From Nautilia profundicola AmH (lineage in GTDB: Bacteria > Campylobacterota > Campylobacteria > Campylobacterales > Nautiliaceae): DNA of 64,000 bases. Where the stretch lies: the NCBI RefSeq assembly GCF_000021725.1, contig NC_012115.1, forward strand, positions 1,525,001-1,589,000, written 5' to 3'. Of the stretch, positions 37,260-47,923 are shown piece after piece. Position 1 is the first letter of the stretch. Every line of letters starts with the position of its first letter. The translations under genes were made by a program, and so were the position numbers. Below the pieces are notes generated by a model. It saw only the letters and a program-made list of their open reading frames with translations. It was not told the origin of the DNA and made no database searches.

Positions 37260-38686
37260 TATAGATACCTTTTGTAATCATCTTCTATTCTTACAATATC
37301 ATCCTCGCCTGTATATTCTCCGACCTGTGCTTCAATCAAGACCACCGGTACTTTACCGGGATTGCTAAGCCTGTGAATTTCTTCCATTTTTATATATGTG
37401 GATTCATTGGCTCTTACCAGAAACTTTTTATCTCCAACCTGCACTTCGGCAGTGCCTTTTACAACCACCCAGTGTTCACTCCTATGAAAATGCTTTTGGA
37501 GTGAAAGTCTTTTTCCGGGTTTTACGATAATTCTTTTGATTTTATATCCGTTGTCGGTAATTAATGTTTCAAAGGTTCCCCATGGACGGTGAACTATTAA
37601 TGGAGAATTGAGAATTGAGAATTGAGAATTATTTTTCAATGTATTCACTATATCTTTTACTTTTTGGGTTTGGCCTTTTTTAGTAATTAACAGTGCGTCT
37701 TTTGTATCGACAACTATAAAATCTTCAAGTCCGATTGCCGCTATTACTTTATTCTTTGTCTCGGTGTAATAAAAATTATTCTTACTATTAATTTCTATTG
37801 CTTCATTGGAATCTATTTCATCTACCAAACTGTCAAAACTCCCTACATCATTCCAGTCAAATTCGCTTTTTACTGCTTTTATTTTATCGCTTTTTTCCAT
37901 AACAGCGTAATCTATACTGATATCCGGAATATTTTGCATCTCTTTTAGTCTGAACTGATTTTCGTTTACAATCTGTCTTTTTTCATAGCTTTTAAGCACT
38001 TCTTCATACACTTTTGGAGAATGTTTTTGCAGTTCTTCCAAAAATACTCCGGCTTTAAACATAAACATACCGCTGTTCCATAGATAATAGGATTTAGGTT
38101 TGAGGTCTGAGATTTTAGAATTGTTCTCCAAATACTTTTCGGCTATTGCTAAATCAGGTTTCTCGTGGAAAGTTTTTACATTGAATACACTACTGCTAAA
38201 TCCTAAATCCTCAATGCTACATTCTATATACCCATAGCCCGTATTCGGTTCGGTTGGATTAATACCGAATGTAACCAGATATCCTTCTTCAGCCAGTTCT
38301 TTTGCTCTGTTTACAGCCTCGTTATACTTATCCATATCTTTAATTAAATGATCACTAGGAGTTACAAAAAGTATTTCGTTTTTATCACTTTCAAGTGCGG
38401 CAAAAGCAATAGCGGGAGCTGTATTTCTGCCTATTTCTTCAAGCAGAAACTTTGTATTTTGAATAGTAAATTTTGAATCTATTTCTTCTAAATGATCAAG
38501 TGCAATAAAATAATGATCCAAATTTGTTATTACTTCTAACTTGTCAGATATTTTAGAATTCCTCTCAACGGTTTTTTGAAACAGACTTTTTCCATCAAAC
38601 AATTTTAAAAACTGTTTTGGCATAAGTTTACGGCTCAAAGGCCAAAGTCTGGTACCGCTCCCCCCGCAAAGTATGATATTTTTCAT
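37259..38686 (-). CDS. manC: Mannose-1-phosphate guanylyltransferase / mannose-6-phosphate isomerase
   Basis: A 475-residue type II bifunctional enzyme. The N-terminal nucleotidyltransferase has LCGGSGTRLWPLSRKLMPKQFL and FVEKP-like FHEKPDLA; the C-terminal cupin isomerase domain starts at HRPWGTFE and has QKHFHRSEHWVVVKGTAEV. Supplies GDP-mannose. Heptamer arrays encode NNSQFSILNS at the linker between the domains (37602-37629), SKISDLKPKS (38089-38123) and SIEDLGFSS (38195-38222). All motifs are intact. Confidence 0.95.
   Translation of the reverse strand: MKNIILCGGSGTRLWPLSRKLMPKQFLKLFDGKSLFQKTVERNSKISDKLEVITNLDHYFIALDHLEEIDSKFTIQNTKFLLEEIGRNTAPAIAFAALESDKNEILFVTPSDHLIKDMDKYNEAVNRAKELAEEGYLVTFGINPTEPNTGYGYIECSIEDLGFSSSVFNVKTFHEKPDLAIAEKYLENNSKISDLKPKSYYLWNSGMFMFKAGVFLEELQKHSPKVYEEVLKSYEKRQIVNENQFRLKEMQNIPDISIDYAVMEKSDKIKAVKSEFDWNDVGSFDSLVDEIDSNEAIEINSKNNFYYTETKNKVIAAIGLEDFIVVDTKDALLITKKGQTQKVKDIVNTLKNNSQFSILNSPLIVHRPWGTFETLITDNGYKIKRIIVKPGKRLSLQKHFHRSEHWVVVKGTAEVQVGDKKFLVRANESTYIKMEEIHRLSNPGKVPVVLIEAQVGEYTGEDDIVRIEDDYKRYL
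37602..37629. repeat. Heptamer array in manC at the domain linker
   Basis: Four units, one GGAGAAT and three identical TGAGAAT; the inverse of the ATTCTCA family at 10468, 14404 and 43901. In frame, between the two enzyme domains. Confidence 0.92.
38089..38123. repeat. Heptamer array in manC, GAGGTCT type
   Basis: Five units (AGGATTT, AGGTTTG, AGGTCTG, AGATTTT, AGAATTG). It shares a run of about 20 bases with one difference with the array at 34836-34870 in fcl. Confidence 0.88.
38195..38222. repeat. Heptamer array in manC, CCTAAAT type
   Basis: Four units (GCTAAAT, CCTAAAT, CCTCAAT, GCTACAT), related to the fcl array at 34933-34967. Confidence 0.8.
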
Positions 38687-38695
38687 TCTTTCCCT

Positions 38696-39739
38696 TTATA
38701 TTTTATAAAATCCCTTATACCATTCAACAAAATTTTTAATACCTTCTTTCACATCGGTATAAGGTTTATAACCAAGATCTTTTTCAAGGTCGGTAGTATC
38801 CGCCCAAGTGCTCGGTACGTCACCGGGCTGCATCGGAAGAAGGTTCTTTTTAGCTTCTTTCCCGAGAGATTCTTCTATCGCTTCTATAAAATCCATAAGT
38901 TTAACAGGGCTTCCGTTTCCGATATTATAAACCTTATAAGGAGCTATACTCTCACTGGCTCTTCCGTCCCACTCAGGGTTTGATTTAGGAGGATTATCAA
39001 TCACTCTTACCACACCTTCGATAATATCGTCAATATAAGTAAAGTCTCTTTGCATTTCTCCATAGTTATATACATCAATCGGTTTATCTTCAAGTATGTT
39101 TTTTACAAACTTAAACAATGCCATATCTGGTCTTCCCCAAGGTCCGTAAACTGTAAAAAATCTAAGCCCTGTAGTCGGAATATTATAAAGATACGAATAT
39201 GTATGGCTCATAAGCTCATCCGCTTTTTTTGTTGCCGCATAAAGGCTTATCGGATGGTCTACATTGTCATCAGTTGAAAACGGCTGCTTTTTATTAAGTC
39301 CATATACACTTGAAGAACTTGCGTAGCTTAACGCTTTTACATCATTATGCCTTACGGCTTCTAAGATATTCATATGCCCTACTATATTGCTTTGTATATA
39401 TGCGTCAGGATTTTCAAGTGAATATCTGACTCCTGCCTGAGCGGCAAGATGACATACTTTATCGAACTTTTCTTCTTTAAAAAGTTTATCTATACCGGCC
39501 TTATCTTCAAGATTTAGTTTTATAAATCTGTAATTGGTGTATTTATTACTGGTTATTAGTTTATTGTATTCTATTTCTTCTCTTTTTATTCCTGTCTCTT
39601 CCAGTCTGCCGTATTTGAGGTTTACGTCGTAATAGTCGTTGATATTATCAAGTCCGATTACTTCATCACCTCTTTCAATTAGTCTTTTTGCCAAATGAAA
39701 GCCTATAAATCCTGCTGTTCCTGTGATGAGAATTTTCAT
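38696..39739 (-). CDS. UDP-glucuronate 4-epimerase-like nucleotide-sugar epimerase
   Basis: A 347-residue extended SDR with [22 protein letters not shown], the [13 protein letters not shown] motif of UDP-glucuronate epimerases, the Y-x3-K in [13 protein letters not shown] and [14 protein letters not shown]. Converts UDP-GlcA to UDP-GalA in known relatives, and so pairs with ugd. Residues around 55-75 include a stretch encoded by TTAGT-type repeats (39531-39572). Overlaps the MNT gene by 4 bp. Confidence 0.9.
   Translation of the reverse strand: MKILITGTAGFIGFHLAKRLIERGDEVIGLDNINDYYDVNLKYGRLEETGIKREEIEYNKLITSNKYTNYRFIKLNLEDKAGIDKLFKEEKFDKVCHLAAQAGVRYSLENPDAYIQSNIVGHMNILEAVRHNDVKALSYASSSSVYGLNKKQPFSTDDNVDHPISLYAATKKADELMSHTYSYLYNIPTTGLRFFTVYGPWGRPDMALFKFVKNILEDKPIDVYNYGEMQRDFTYIDDIIEGVVRVIDNPPKSNPEWDGRASESIAPYKVYNIGNGSPVKLMDFIEAIEESLGKEAKKNLLPMQPGDVPSTWADTTDLEKDLGYKPYTDVKEGIKNFVEWYKGFYKI
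39531..39572. repeat. Possible heptamer array in the epimerase gene
   Basis: Six degenerate 7-bp steps (TGTATTT, GTTATTA, GTTTATT types). Shares GGTTATTAGT plus flanking TATT with the array at 10350-10385. Homologues can also carry an insertion here, so the repeat origin is less certain. Confidence 0.45.
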
Positions 39740-40029
39740 ATTTTAATACCTTTTAACGCTTCTTTTTCTATTAAATTATTAAAATCTTTATGTATGACAA
39801 TATCTACATTTCTAAAAAGAGCATCTTTTAAATTGATTTTCGCTTTTATTCGTTTTTCATAAATGTTTTCATAATTTTGAGGAATTACAAATATATCAAC
39901 ATCTCCGCCTTTTTTACTCAAATCAGTTCTGCTTCCGAATATATAAATATCACTTTTACCAAAAATTTTATTAATCATATTTTTGATAATTTTAATTTCT
40001 TCCGGATTTAACCTGATTTGCGTATTCAT
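39736..40029 (-). CDS. MNT-type nucleotidyltransferase antitoxin (MntA-like)
   Basis: A 97-residue minimal nucleotidyltransferase with GSR at residues 32-34 and the metal-binding D43-x-D45. In HEPN/MNT modules such proteins neutralise the HEPN toxin by adding AMP to it. The ATG at 40029 follows GAGGA; the frame is open four codons more. Overlaps the HEPN gene by 38 bp. Confidence 0.85.
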   Translation of the reverse strand: MNTQIRLNPEEIKIIKNMINKIFGKSDIYIFGSRTDLSKKGGDVDIFVIPQNYENIYEKRIKAKINLKDALFRNVDIVIHKDFNNLIEKEALKGIKI

Positions 40030-40465
40030 ATTTTTCCTCAACTTTTTTAACTATTTTCTCAAATATTTCTATACTGTCTAACATTTCATTTATCGCATTA
40101 ACTACAGACTCAATTTCCTCAGAATAATCGTGAGATAAAGAATTTCTGATTTCTCTTAATTTCTTCCATTCATAAATGCTGTTGATTATCCCTTCTTTTT
40201 CTATATATTGCAAAATATCTATATAACTTTTATCAGTTAAATCATATTCCAGTTTTTCCAATATTTCTTTAAATACTTTTTCACCCAGTAAAGACTGGAT
40301 TTTACTAAATCTGTAAGCAAGGGTATCAAGGGATTTTATATCATACGACTTGATATCCTCATACTTAGACACATCAATGTTTCCATATTTTTCATTAAAT
40401 TCATCTCTGATATTTTTCAAAATTTCAAGACTATCATTTAATACTTTTATATGAAATTCTATCAC
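39992..40465 (-). CDS. HEPN-domain toxin of a HEPN/MNT pair
   Basis: A 157-residue helical protein with the R-x4-H motif RNSLSH at residues 107-112, the catalytic site of HEPN ribonucleases. GTG start with AAGGA 6 nt upstream. The overlapping MNT gene follows. Likely a toxin-antitoxin module inside the polysaccharide locus, possibly stabilising it. Confidence 0.85.
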   Translation of the reverse strand: MIEFHIKVLNDSLEILKNIRDEFNEKYGNIDVSKYEDIKSYDIKSLDTLAYRFSKIQSLLGEKVFKEILEKLEYDLTDKSYIDILQYIEKEGIINSIYEWKKLREIRNSLSHDYSEEIESVVNAINEMLDSIEIFEKIVKKVEEKYEYANQVKSGRN

Positions 40466-40484
40466 TAATTATCCTTTTTCTTTA

Positions 40485-41677
40485 TCAATCTCTTGAATAG
40501 ATATCTCTCGTATAGACTTTATCTTTTACTCTTTGAAGATTTTCATCAATTCTATTCGCAAGTATTACATCTGATTTTTTAGCAAACTCTTCAAAATCAC
40601 TCACAAACTCTACACCTTCAACCTCATCTCCTTTTGCCATCGGTTCATAAACTACAAGCTTCACAAAAGGTTTTAGCATTTCCATTACGTCAAATATTGC
40701 ACTGCTTCTGAAATTATCGCTTCCGGCTTTCATTATGAGTCTGTATACTCCTACAGTGCCTGTTGATGGTTGATTGTTAATTGTTGATAGTTTGTCAAGG
40801 ACTCTTTTAGCTATAAACTCTTTTCTTGTTGTGTTTGAATCAACTATTGCTTCCATTAGTTTTTGAGGAATGTTTTCTATTGTATAGTTTGCTAATAATT
40901 GCTTAGTATCTTTAGGCAGACAGTATCCTCCGTATCCGAAGCTCGGATTATTGTAATGATTACCGATTCTTGGGTCCAGGCATACGCCTTCGATTATATC
41001 TTTGGTATTAAGACCTTTCATTTCAGCAAAAGTATCAAGCTCGTTAAAAAATGAAACCCTCATAGCGAGGTACGTATTTGCAAACAGTTTAACCGCTTCC
41101 GCTTCCGTGTTATTTGTAAACAAAAGAGGAATTGTTTCTTTAAACGCTCCGTCTCTTAGTAAATTCGCAAAAATTTCCGCTCTTGTTGATTTTTCACCTA
41201 CAATTATCCTGCTTGGATAAAGGCTGTCAAATAGTGCTTTTCCTTCTCTTAAAAATTCAGGAACAAAAAATATATTTTTATAATTGAATTCTTTTTTTAT
41301 TCTTTCAGTATATCCGATTGGATAGTAGAACGGATAACAATTGTAGCTTTCGGATTGATTTCGATTACGTCTTTTATTACGCTTTCAATTGATTTGGTAT
41401 TAAAATAATTGGTTACCGGATCATAATCTGTCGGCGTAGCTACAACAACATATTCTGCTCCCTCATAAGCTTCTTTTTTATTAGTCGTTGCTTTAAGATT
41501 CAAATTTTTAGTTTGGAAAAACTCAGTAATTTCCTTATCTTCGATTGGTGAAATTCTTTTATTTATCATTTCCACTTTTTCAGGAATAATATCAAGTGCC
41601 ACTACTTCATTATTCTGTGCTAAAAGCACTGCATTGCTAAGTCCTACGTATCCTGTTCCTGCTATTGCTATTTTCAA
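40485..41677 (-). pseudogene. ugd: UDP-glucose 6-dehydrogenase with an apparent 1-bp frameshift
   Basis: Two frames together encode a full Ugd of about 397 residues. The first part (41677-41297) has the NAD motif [10 protein letters not shown]. Around 41320-41323 the family's STxPxGYT motif is interrupted: adding one base there restores [12 protein letters not shown] and then a continuous frame to 40485, including [11 protein letters not shown] and the catalytic Cys in [10 protein letters not shown]. It converts UDP-Glc to UDP-GlcA. Whether the shift is real, a sequencing error or programmed is unknown. The start is a TTG overlapping the upstream TGA, with AAAGGA before it. A heptamer array (40763-40790) encodes STINNQPST. 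Confidence 0.88.
40763..40790. repeat. Heptamer array inside ugd
   Basis: Four units of TTGATGG/TTGATTG/TTAATTG/TTGATAG. In frame in the C-terminal part of the dehydrogenase, giving a Ser/Thr/Asn-rich loop. Confidence 0.82.
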
Positions 41678-42096
41678 TGTAAATCCTTTGTGTTAAAGTT
41701 GTTAGGGTTGTTTTGGTTAGTTAAGTTATTATGGTTTTTAGAGTTGTTTTTTAAAAATTTGATAAATGAATTTATCATATAACTTATTTCTGAAAGTTTG
41801 TTTTCAATATTTGCATATTCTTGATGTTTTATATATCCCAATTCTTTAGATAATAACATTAAATATTTAACCTCTTCTAATGAACCTCTTGATATGTAAA
41901 CAAACCTTAAAAAATCCTTATTTGAATTTCTTGAATGCCCTTCTACAATATTTATCGGAACAGAAACTACTGCTCTTTTTAATTGGGATATTATTCCATA
42001 TTCCTCTGTTTTTGGAAAATTATTTAATATTCTATATATTTCTAAAACTAACTGATGACTATTTTGCCAAATTTTTAAATCTTTCCAGTTTCTCAA
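41674..42096 (-). CDS. Four-helix bundle protein (S23 family), second copy
   Basis: A 140-residue protein with [19 protein letters not shown] at the start and the family motif [19 protein letters not shown] (about residues 38-56). It is a different subgroup from the copy at 18332. The last 25 residues are an Asn-rich tail of three-residue repeats ([15 protein letters not shown]) encoded by a 9-bp repeat array. Another array of the same unit lies upstream (42126-42240). It sits directly before ugd, sharing TTGA. Confidence 0.88.
   Translation of the reverse strand: MRNWKDLKIWQNSHQLVLEIYRILNNFPKTEEYGIISQLKRAVVSVPINIVEGHSRNSNKDFLRFVYISRGSLEEVKYLMLLSKELGYIKHQEYANIENKLSEISYMINSFIKFLKNNSKNHNNLTNQNNPNNFNTKDLH
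41691..41753. repeat. Nonamer array at the 3' end of the second four-helix-bundle gene
   Basis: Seven 9-bp units fitting TGTTAAGGT (TGTTAGGGT, TGTTTTGGT, TATTATGGT and others) in strict phase. Inverse of the AACAACCTT array at 52625-52740. Because 9 is a multiple of 3, it translates to a three-residue repeat. Confidence 0.92.
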
Positions 42097-42125
42097 AAAA
42101 ATCCTTTTTTAAAATAATTTTTTGC

Positions 42126-42240
42126 AACTACCATAATTTACCATAATTAATCTTAACTAACCTTATAAAGATAATAACTTTCCAACTTTTTAAAAACTTC
42201 AACTAACTTTAATAACTTTAACCAACTTCATTTAACTTCT
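42126..42240. repeat. Degenerate nonamer/decamer array upstream of the four-helix-bundle gene
   Basis: Repeated AACTTTAA/AACTAACTT-like units with 9-10 bp spacing fill the gap between the helix-hairpin-helix gene and the four-helix-bundle gene. Same unit family as 41691-41753 in inverse orientation. Confidence 0.75.
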
Positions 42241-42464
42241 ATCTCATCTTTTATTTTTTCAAATGTTTTAACGCCTATGCCTTTTACTTTCATAATGTCT
42301 TCTATTTTTTGAAACGGATGTTTTTTACGGTATTCCATAATAGCTAAGGCTTTTGTATGACCTATACCTTTTAAAGAGTGTAATTCTTGCATTGTTGCCG
42401 TATTGATATTGATTTTTGCAAATAAACTTATTACAAATAAAAACAAAATTAAAAACTTTTTCAT
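42228..42464 (-). CDS. ComEA-like helix-hairpin-helix protein
   Basis: A 78-residue protein with a signal peptide (residues 1-16, FLFVISLFAK) and one helix-hairpin-helix domain: ININTATMQELHSLKGIG then VKGIGVKTFEKI. Such exported proteins bind DNA in the periplasm during natural transformation. The 3' end lies within the nonamer array. Lies 25 bp after galE. Confidence 0.88.
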   Translation of the reverse strand: MKKFLILFLFVISLFAKININTATMQELHSLKGIGHTKALAIMEYRKKHPFQKIEDIMKVKGIGVKTFEKIKDEIEVK

Positions 42465-42489
42465 CCCCCACCCCTTTTTTAAAATTATA

Positions 42490-43494
42490 TCAAATTAGTT
42501 TCTTCTCCCACTCATATGCCGTTTTGCATATAGTTTCCAAATCATCGTATTTTGGCTGCCATTTCATTTTTTCTTTTATTTTCGAACTGTCCGCTATAAG
42601 CATAGCAGGATCACCTGCTCTTCTTGGTGCTGTTTCAACTTTAAAATCGACACCGCTTACTTTTTTAACTGTATCTATTACTTCTTTAACGCTTGCGCCT
42701 TTTCCGTATCCGATATTAAAAACATCACTTTCATTCTCATCAAGATAATCAACCGCTTTAATATGTGCATCCGCCAGATCCATTACATGGATGTAATCCC
42801 TTATACACGTTCCGTCAGGCGTAGGATAATCCGTACCGAATATATACATTCCGTCTCTTTTCCCTACAGCACATTCACTTGCAACTTTAATCAGATGCGT
42901 TGCGTTTTTCGTTTTTTGTCCTATACTGAGATCCGGCGCTGCACCAGCAACATTAAAATATCTGAAAATCACATATTTAAATTGAGAATTTGCTTTTGCC
43001 GTATCCTGAATTATTTTTTCACTGAACAGTTTGCTCTGACCATAAGGATTTATAGGATTTGCAGGAAAATCTTCTTTTATTCCGCTTCCGATTTCACTGA
43101 TATCCGGCTCTCCGTACACCGCTGCCGTAGAAGAAAAAATAAATTTATTTACTCCGTATTCATTGGCAAGTTTTACAAGATTTGCAGTATTTGCAGTATT
43201 ATTCAAATAATATTTAAGAGGTTTCTCCACACTTTCGGGCACAATCAAACTTGCCGCAAAATGGATTATGGCATCAAATTTGTTGGCTTTAAATATTTTT
43301 TCAATTTCATTCCATTTACTCAAATCAGCTTTTATAAAATCAAAATTTCTTATTTTTTTAAGCTCCCCAATGGTAGATTCAAACCCTGTCACCAAACTGT
43401 CTATAACAGTAACGCTGTAACTTGTATTTTCTAATAGAAGCTTAACTACATGGCTACCGATATACCCCGCCCCGCCTGTTACTAAAATATTCAA
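42490..43494 (-). CDS. galE: UDP-glucose 4-epimerase
   Basis: A 334-residue SDR enzyme: TGGAGYIGSHVVKLL, the Ser/Thr of SSTAAVYG, Y-x3-K in NPYGQSKLFSEKI, and the GTDYPTPDGTCIRDYIHV motif specific for GalE. It interconverts UDP-Glc and UDP-Gal for the surface polysaccharide. The start is a TTG with AGGAA 5 nt upstream that overlaps the lipoprotein stop by 4 bp. Confidence 0.96.
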   Translation of the reverse strand: MNILVTGGAGYIGSHVVKLLLENTSYSVTVIDSLVTGFESTIGELKKIRNFDFIKADLSKWNEIEKIFKANKFDAIIHFAASLIVPESVEKPLKYYLNNTANTANLVKLANEYGVNKFIFSSTAAVYGEPDISEIGSGIKEDFPANPINPYGQSKLFSEKIIQDTAKANSQFKYVIFRYFNVAGAAPDLSIGQKTKNATHLIKVASECAVGKRDGMYIFGTDYPTPDGTCIRDYIHVMDLADAHIKAVDYLDENESDVFNIGYGKGASVKEVIDTVKKVSGVDFKVETAPRRAGDPAMLIADSSKIKEKMKWQPKYDDLETICKTAYEWEKKLI

Positions 43495-43910
43495 TTAAGT
43501 TCCTTTATCATTATTAAAATATTGTTTTTTTTATCTTTAAATAAAATTTTCTTTTTTTCTTTTTTACAATAAAATCCGTCGATACATTCTTTGCTCAAAA
43601 TTTTATCAAAAAAGTCGACAGGATAGCCTTGCGGCATGTATTCTTTAATAAATTTCTCTTTATCCATGCATTTTCCGTTCATACAAATATACGAATTTTT
43701 TAGAGTTATTTCAACCGGTGCGTTTGCCGCTTTGTAAATTATAAGTTTTTTATACCCGAAACCTTTTTCCAAAAATCCCTGATCTGCCACTTTGAATTTC
43801 GGAGTTTTTATAACTGCGTATATAGGAGTGGTTTTTGTACTACAACCGGCTACAAGAATGTAAAGTGTAAAGTATAAAGTGAAAAGTGTGACTTTTTTTA
43901 CAATCCTCAA
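43491..43910 (-). CDS. Small lipoprotein with repeat-derived signal peptide
   Basis: A 139-residue protein. The signal peptide ends in the lipobox LVAGC (Cys near residue 23). The mature part has YAVIKTPKFKVADQGFLEKG and four further Cys; similar small lipoproteins of unknown function occur in Campylobacterota. The signal sequence (TLFTLYFTLYIL) is encoded by a heptamer array (43854-43888), and the only start, a TTG at 43908-43910, lies in a second array, with no clear ribosome binding site. The gene start may have been rebuilt by repeat insertion. Confidence 0.7.
   Translation of the reverse strand: MRIVKKVTLFTLYFTLYILVAGCSTKTTPIYAVIKTPKFKVADQGFLEKGFGYKKLIIYKAANAPVEITLKNSYICMNGKCMDKEKFIKEYMPQGYPVDFFDKILSKECIDGFYCKKEKKKILFKDKKNNILIMIKELN
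43854..43888. repeat. Heptamer array in the lipoprotein signal sequence
   Basis: Five units: AAGAATG, TAAAGTG, TAAAGTA, TAAAGTG, AAAAGTG. Encodes the hydrophobic core of the signal peptide on the minus strand. Confidence 0.9.
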
Positions 43911-43935
43911 TTCTCAATTCTCCATTCTCAATTTT
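43901..43935. repeat. Heptamer array after the YrdC-like gene
   Basis: Five CAATTCT/CCATTCT units. They touch the stop codon of the YrdC-like gene (43934) and contain the start codon of the lipoprotein. Same family as at 10468 and 14404. Confidence 0.92.
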
Positions 43936-44360
43936 ATCTTATTCTTTTAATTTTATTTTTTGATAATTTAAAAATAGATGAAGGTTCTCCCTCAAACAAT
44001 CCCCTTTTATCTTCCACAATAATATCCGCCTGTTCCCTTGCCCATACCTCATCAAAACGTTTTTTGTGTAGATTTGCGGAAGTTGAATACATCCATTTGA
44101 ATTTTTTTAAAAATTCCAAATGTCTTTCATCCTTTACCACCCTGTAACTCTCTCCGTTTGGAAAAATAAACGTGGTTTTTTTTGCTCTTCTTAGCATTTT
44201 TTTATACTTGCCCGGAACTCTTACGAATCTTTTAAGTGTTTCCAAACTGTCAACTTCTCTTAATACCGGCTGGTTTAAGGGGCGGTTTTTTATTTTATTG
44301 AGTTTCTTTTTATCTTGTGACAAAAACCCGACTGTTGTATCTGTCTGAGTTAAATAAACT

Positions 44361-44374
<14 letters not shown>
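43934..44374 (-). CDS. Sua5/YciO/YrdC-like protein, short form
   Basis: A 146-residue protein with TQTDTTVGFLSQD at the N terminus and STSANLHKKRFD (about residues 101-112), which resemble the threonylcarbamoyl-AMP synthase fold. It is shorter than true TsaC (about 190), so tRNA t6A function is uncertain. GTG start with AGGA 6 nt upstream, overlapping the FliJ-like gene by 14 bp. Confidence 0.75.
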
Positions 44375-46828
<2,454 letters not shown>

Positions 46829-46829
<1 letters not shown>

Positions 46830-47923
46830 TATTTCTCTTTACTGTATATTTTTACTGCCGTAGCGTCATACTTTCTGATTCCGAGCTCTTCAAGCGCCAA
46901 TTCTAAAGAATTTAATATATATGCCATTTTATTATCCTCTATAATCCCCATGTTATTGATTCTGAAAAGTTTGCCTTTCATATGGTCCTGACCGCCCGCT
47001 ACGTTGATTTCGTATTTGTTTTTCAGTATTTTTCTTATTTCCTCAGCTTTTTCGCTGTAAACTGCAGCCATTGATCTTGCCGGGTTTTGAGGGAATATAC
47101 TAAGTCCTATCGCTTCAATTGCCGCAAGCATTGCATTGTGTCTTTTCGCGGTATTTTCATAGTGTCTCTCAAGCCCGATGTCTTCAAGTTTTTTCAGTAC
47201 TTCGTTTAATGCGATTATAAGCCCCGTTGCCGGAGTAAAGGCTGTCGTTCCTTCGCTTTGTTTTTTAATTTCGTTTGCGAGATTAAAATAAAACCCTCTG
47301 CCGCTTCCGATTCTCTCAACCGCAGCATCGCTAAGTCCAAGCATTGAAAGGCCCGGAGGCAGCATAAATGCTTTTTGGCTTCCTCCCACTACGATATCGA
47401 TATTACTTGTATCCAAATCTTCCACACCAAGAGCTGTAATTCCGTCAGCCACCACGATAATGTCAGGATTTATAAGTTTTATTTCTGCGGCAATTTCTTC
47501 CACAGGATGTCTAAGTCCTCCCGCACTCTCACTAATCTGAATAAAAAACGTATCAATTGAATCATCTTCTTTAATGGCCGCAATAACATCATCAACAAGT
47601 GCCGGAGTATCCCAGTCGTATTTGATTTCACTAAATTCTATACCGTGGGCTTTACATATTTTACCCCATCTTTCACCGAACTTCCCGGCGTTTACAGTTA
47701 ATGCTTTATTTTTTACGGTATTAATTACAGCCGCTTCCATTGCACCCGTTCCGGAAGAGCTTAAAAACACATTGTAAGGCAGTTTAGTAATGTTTTTGAA
47801 TCTGTTTAAAGTATCAAGCAGAATCTCCTTAAATTCAGGAGTTCTGTGATGAATTGTATCTCTAAGATAAGTCTCCCTTACAAAATAAGGGATTTCAACA
47901 GGTCCCGGAGTTGCCAATATCAT
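46829..47923 (-). CDS. Class V aminotransferase (alanine/serine-glyoxylate type)
   Basis: A 364-residue PLP enzyme: TPGPVEIPYFVRE at the N terminus, DTIHHRTPEF, the SSSGTGAMEAAVIN cofactor motif, DGITALGVEDLD and the Schiff-base Lys in GGSQKAFMLPPG. Family members act on alanine, serine, phosphoserine or glyoxylate; exact substrate unclear. Overlaps tkt by 4 bp. Confidence 0.9.

Noticed and set aside
42763-43434. 223-codon plus-strand frame over galE
   Set aside because: Antisense shadow of galE with Cys/Ile/Arg-rich, non-protein-like composition.
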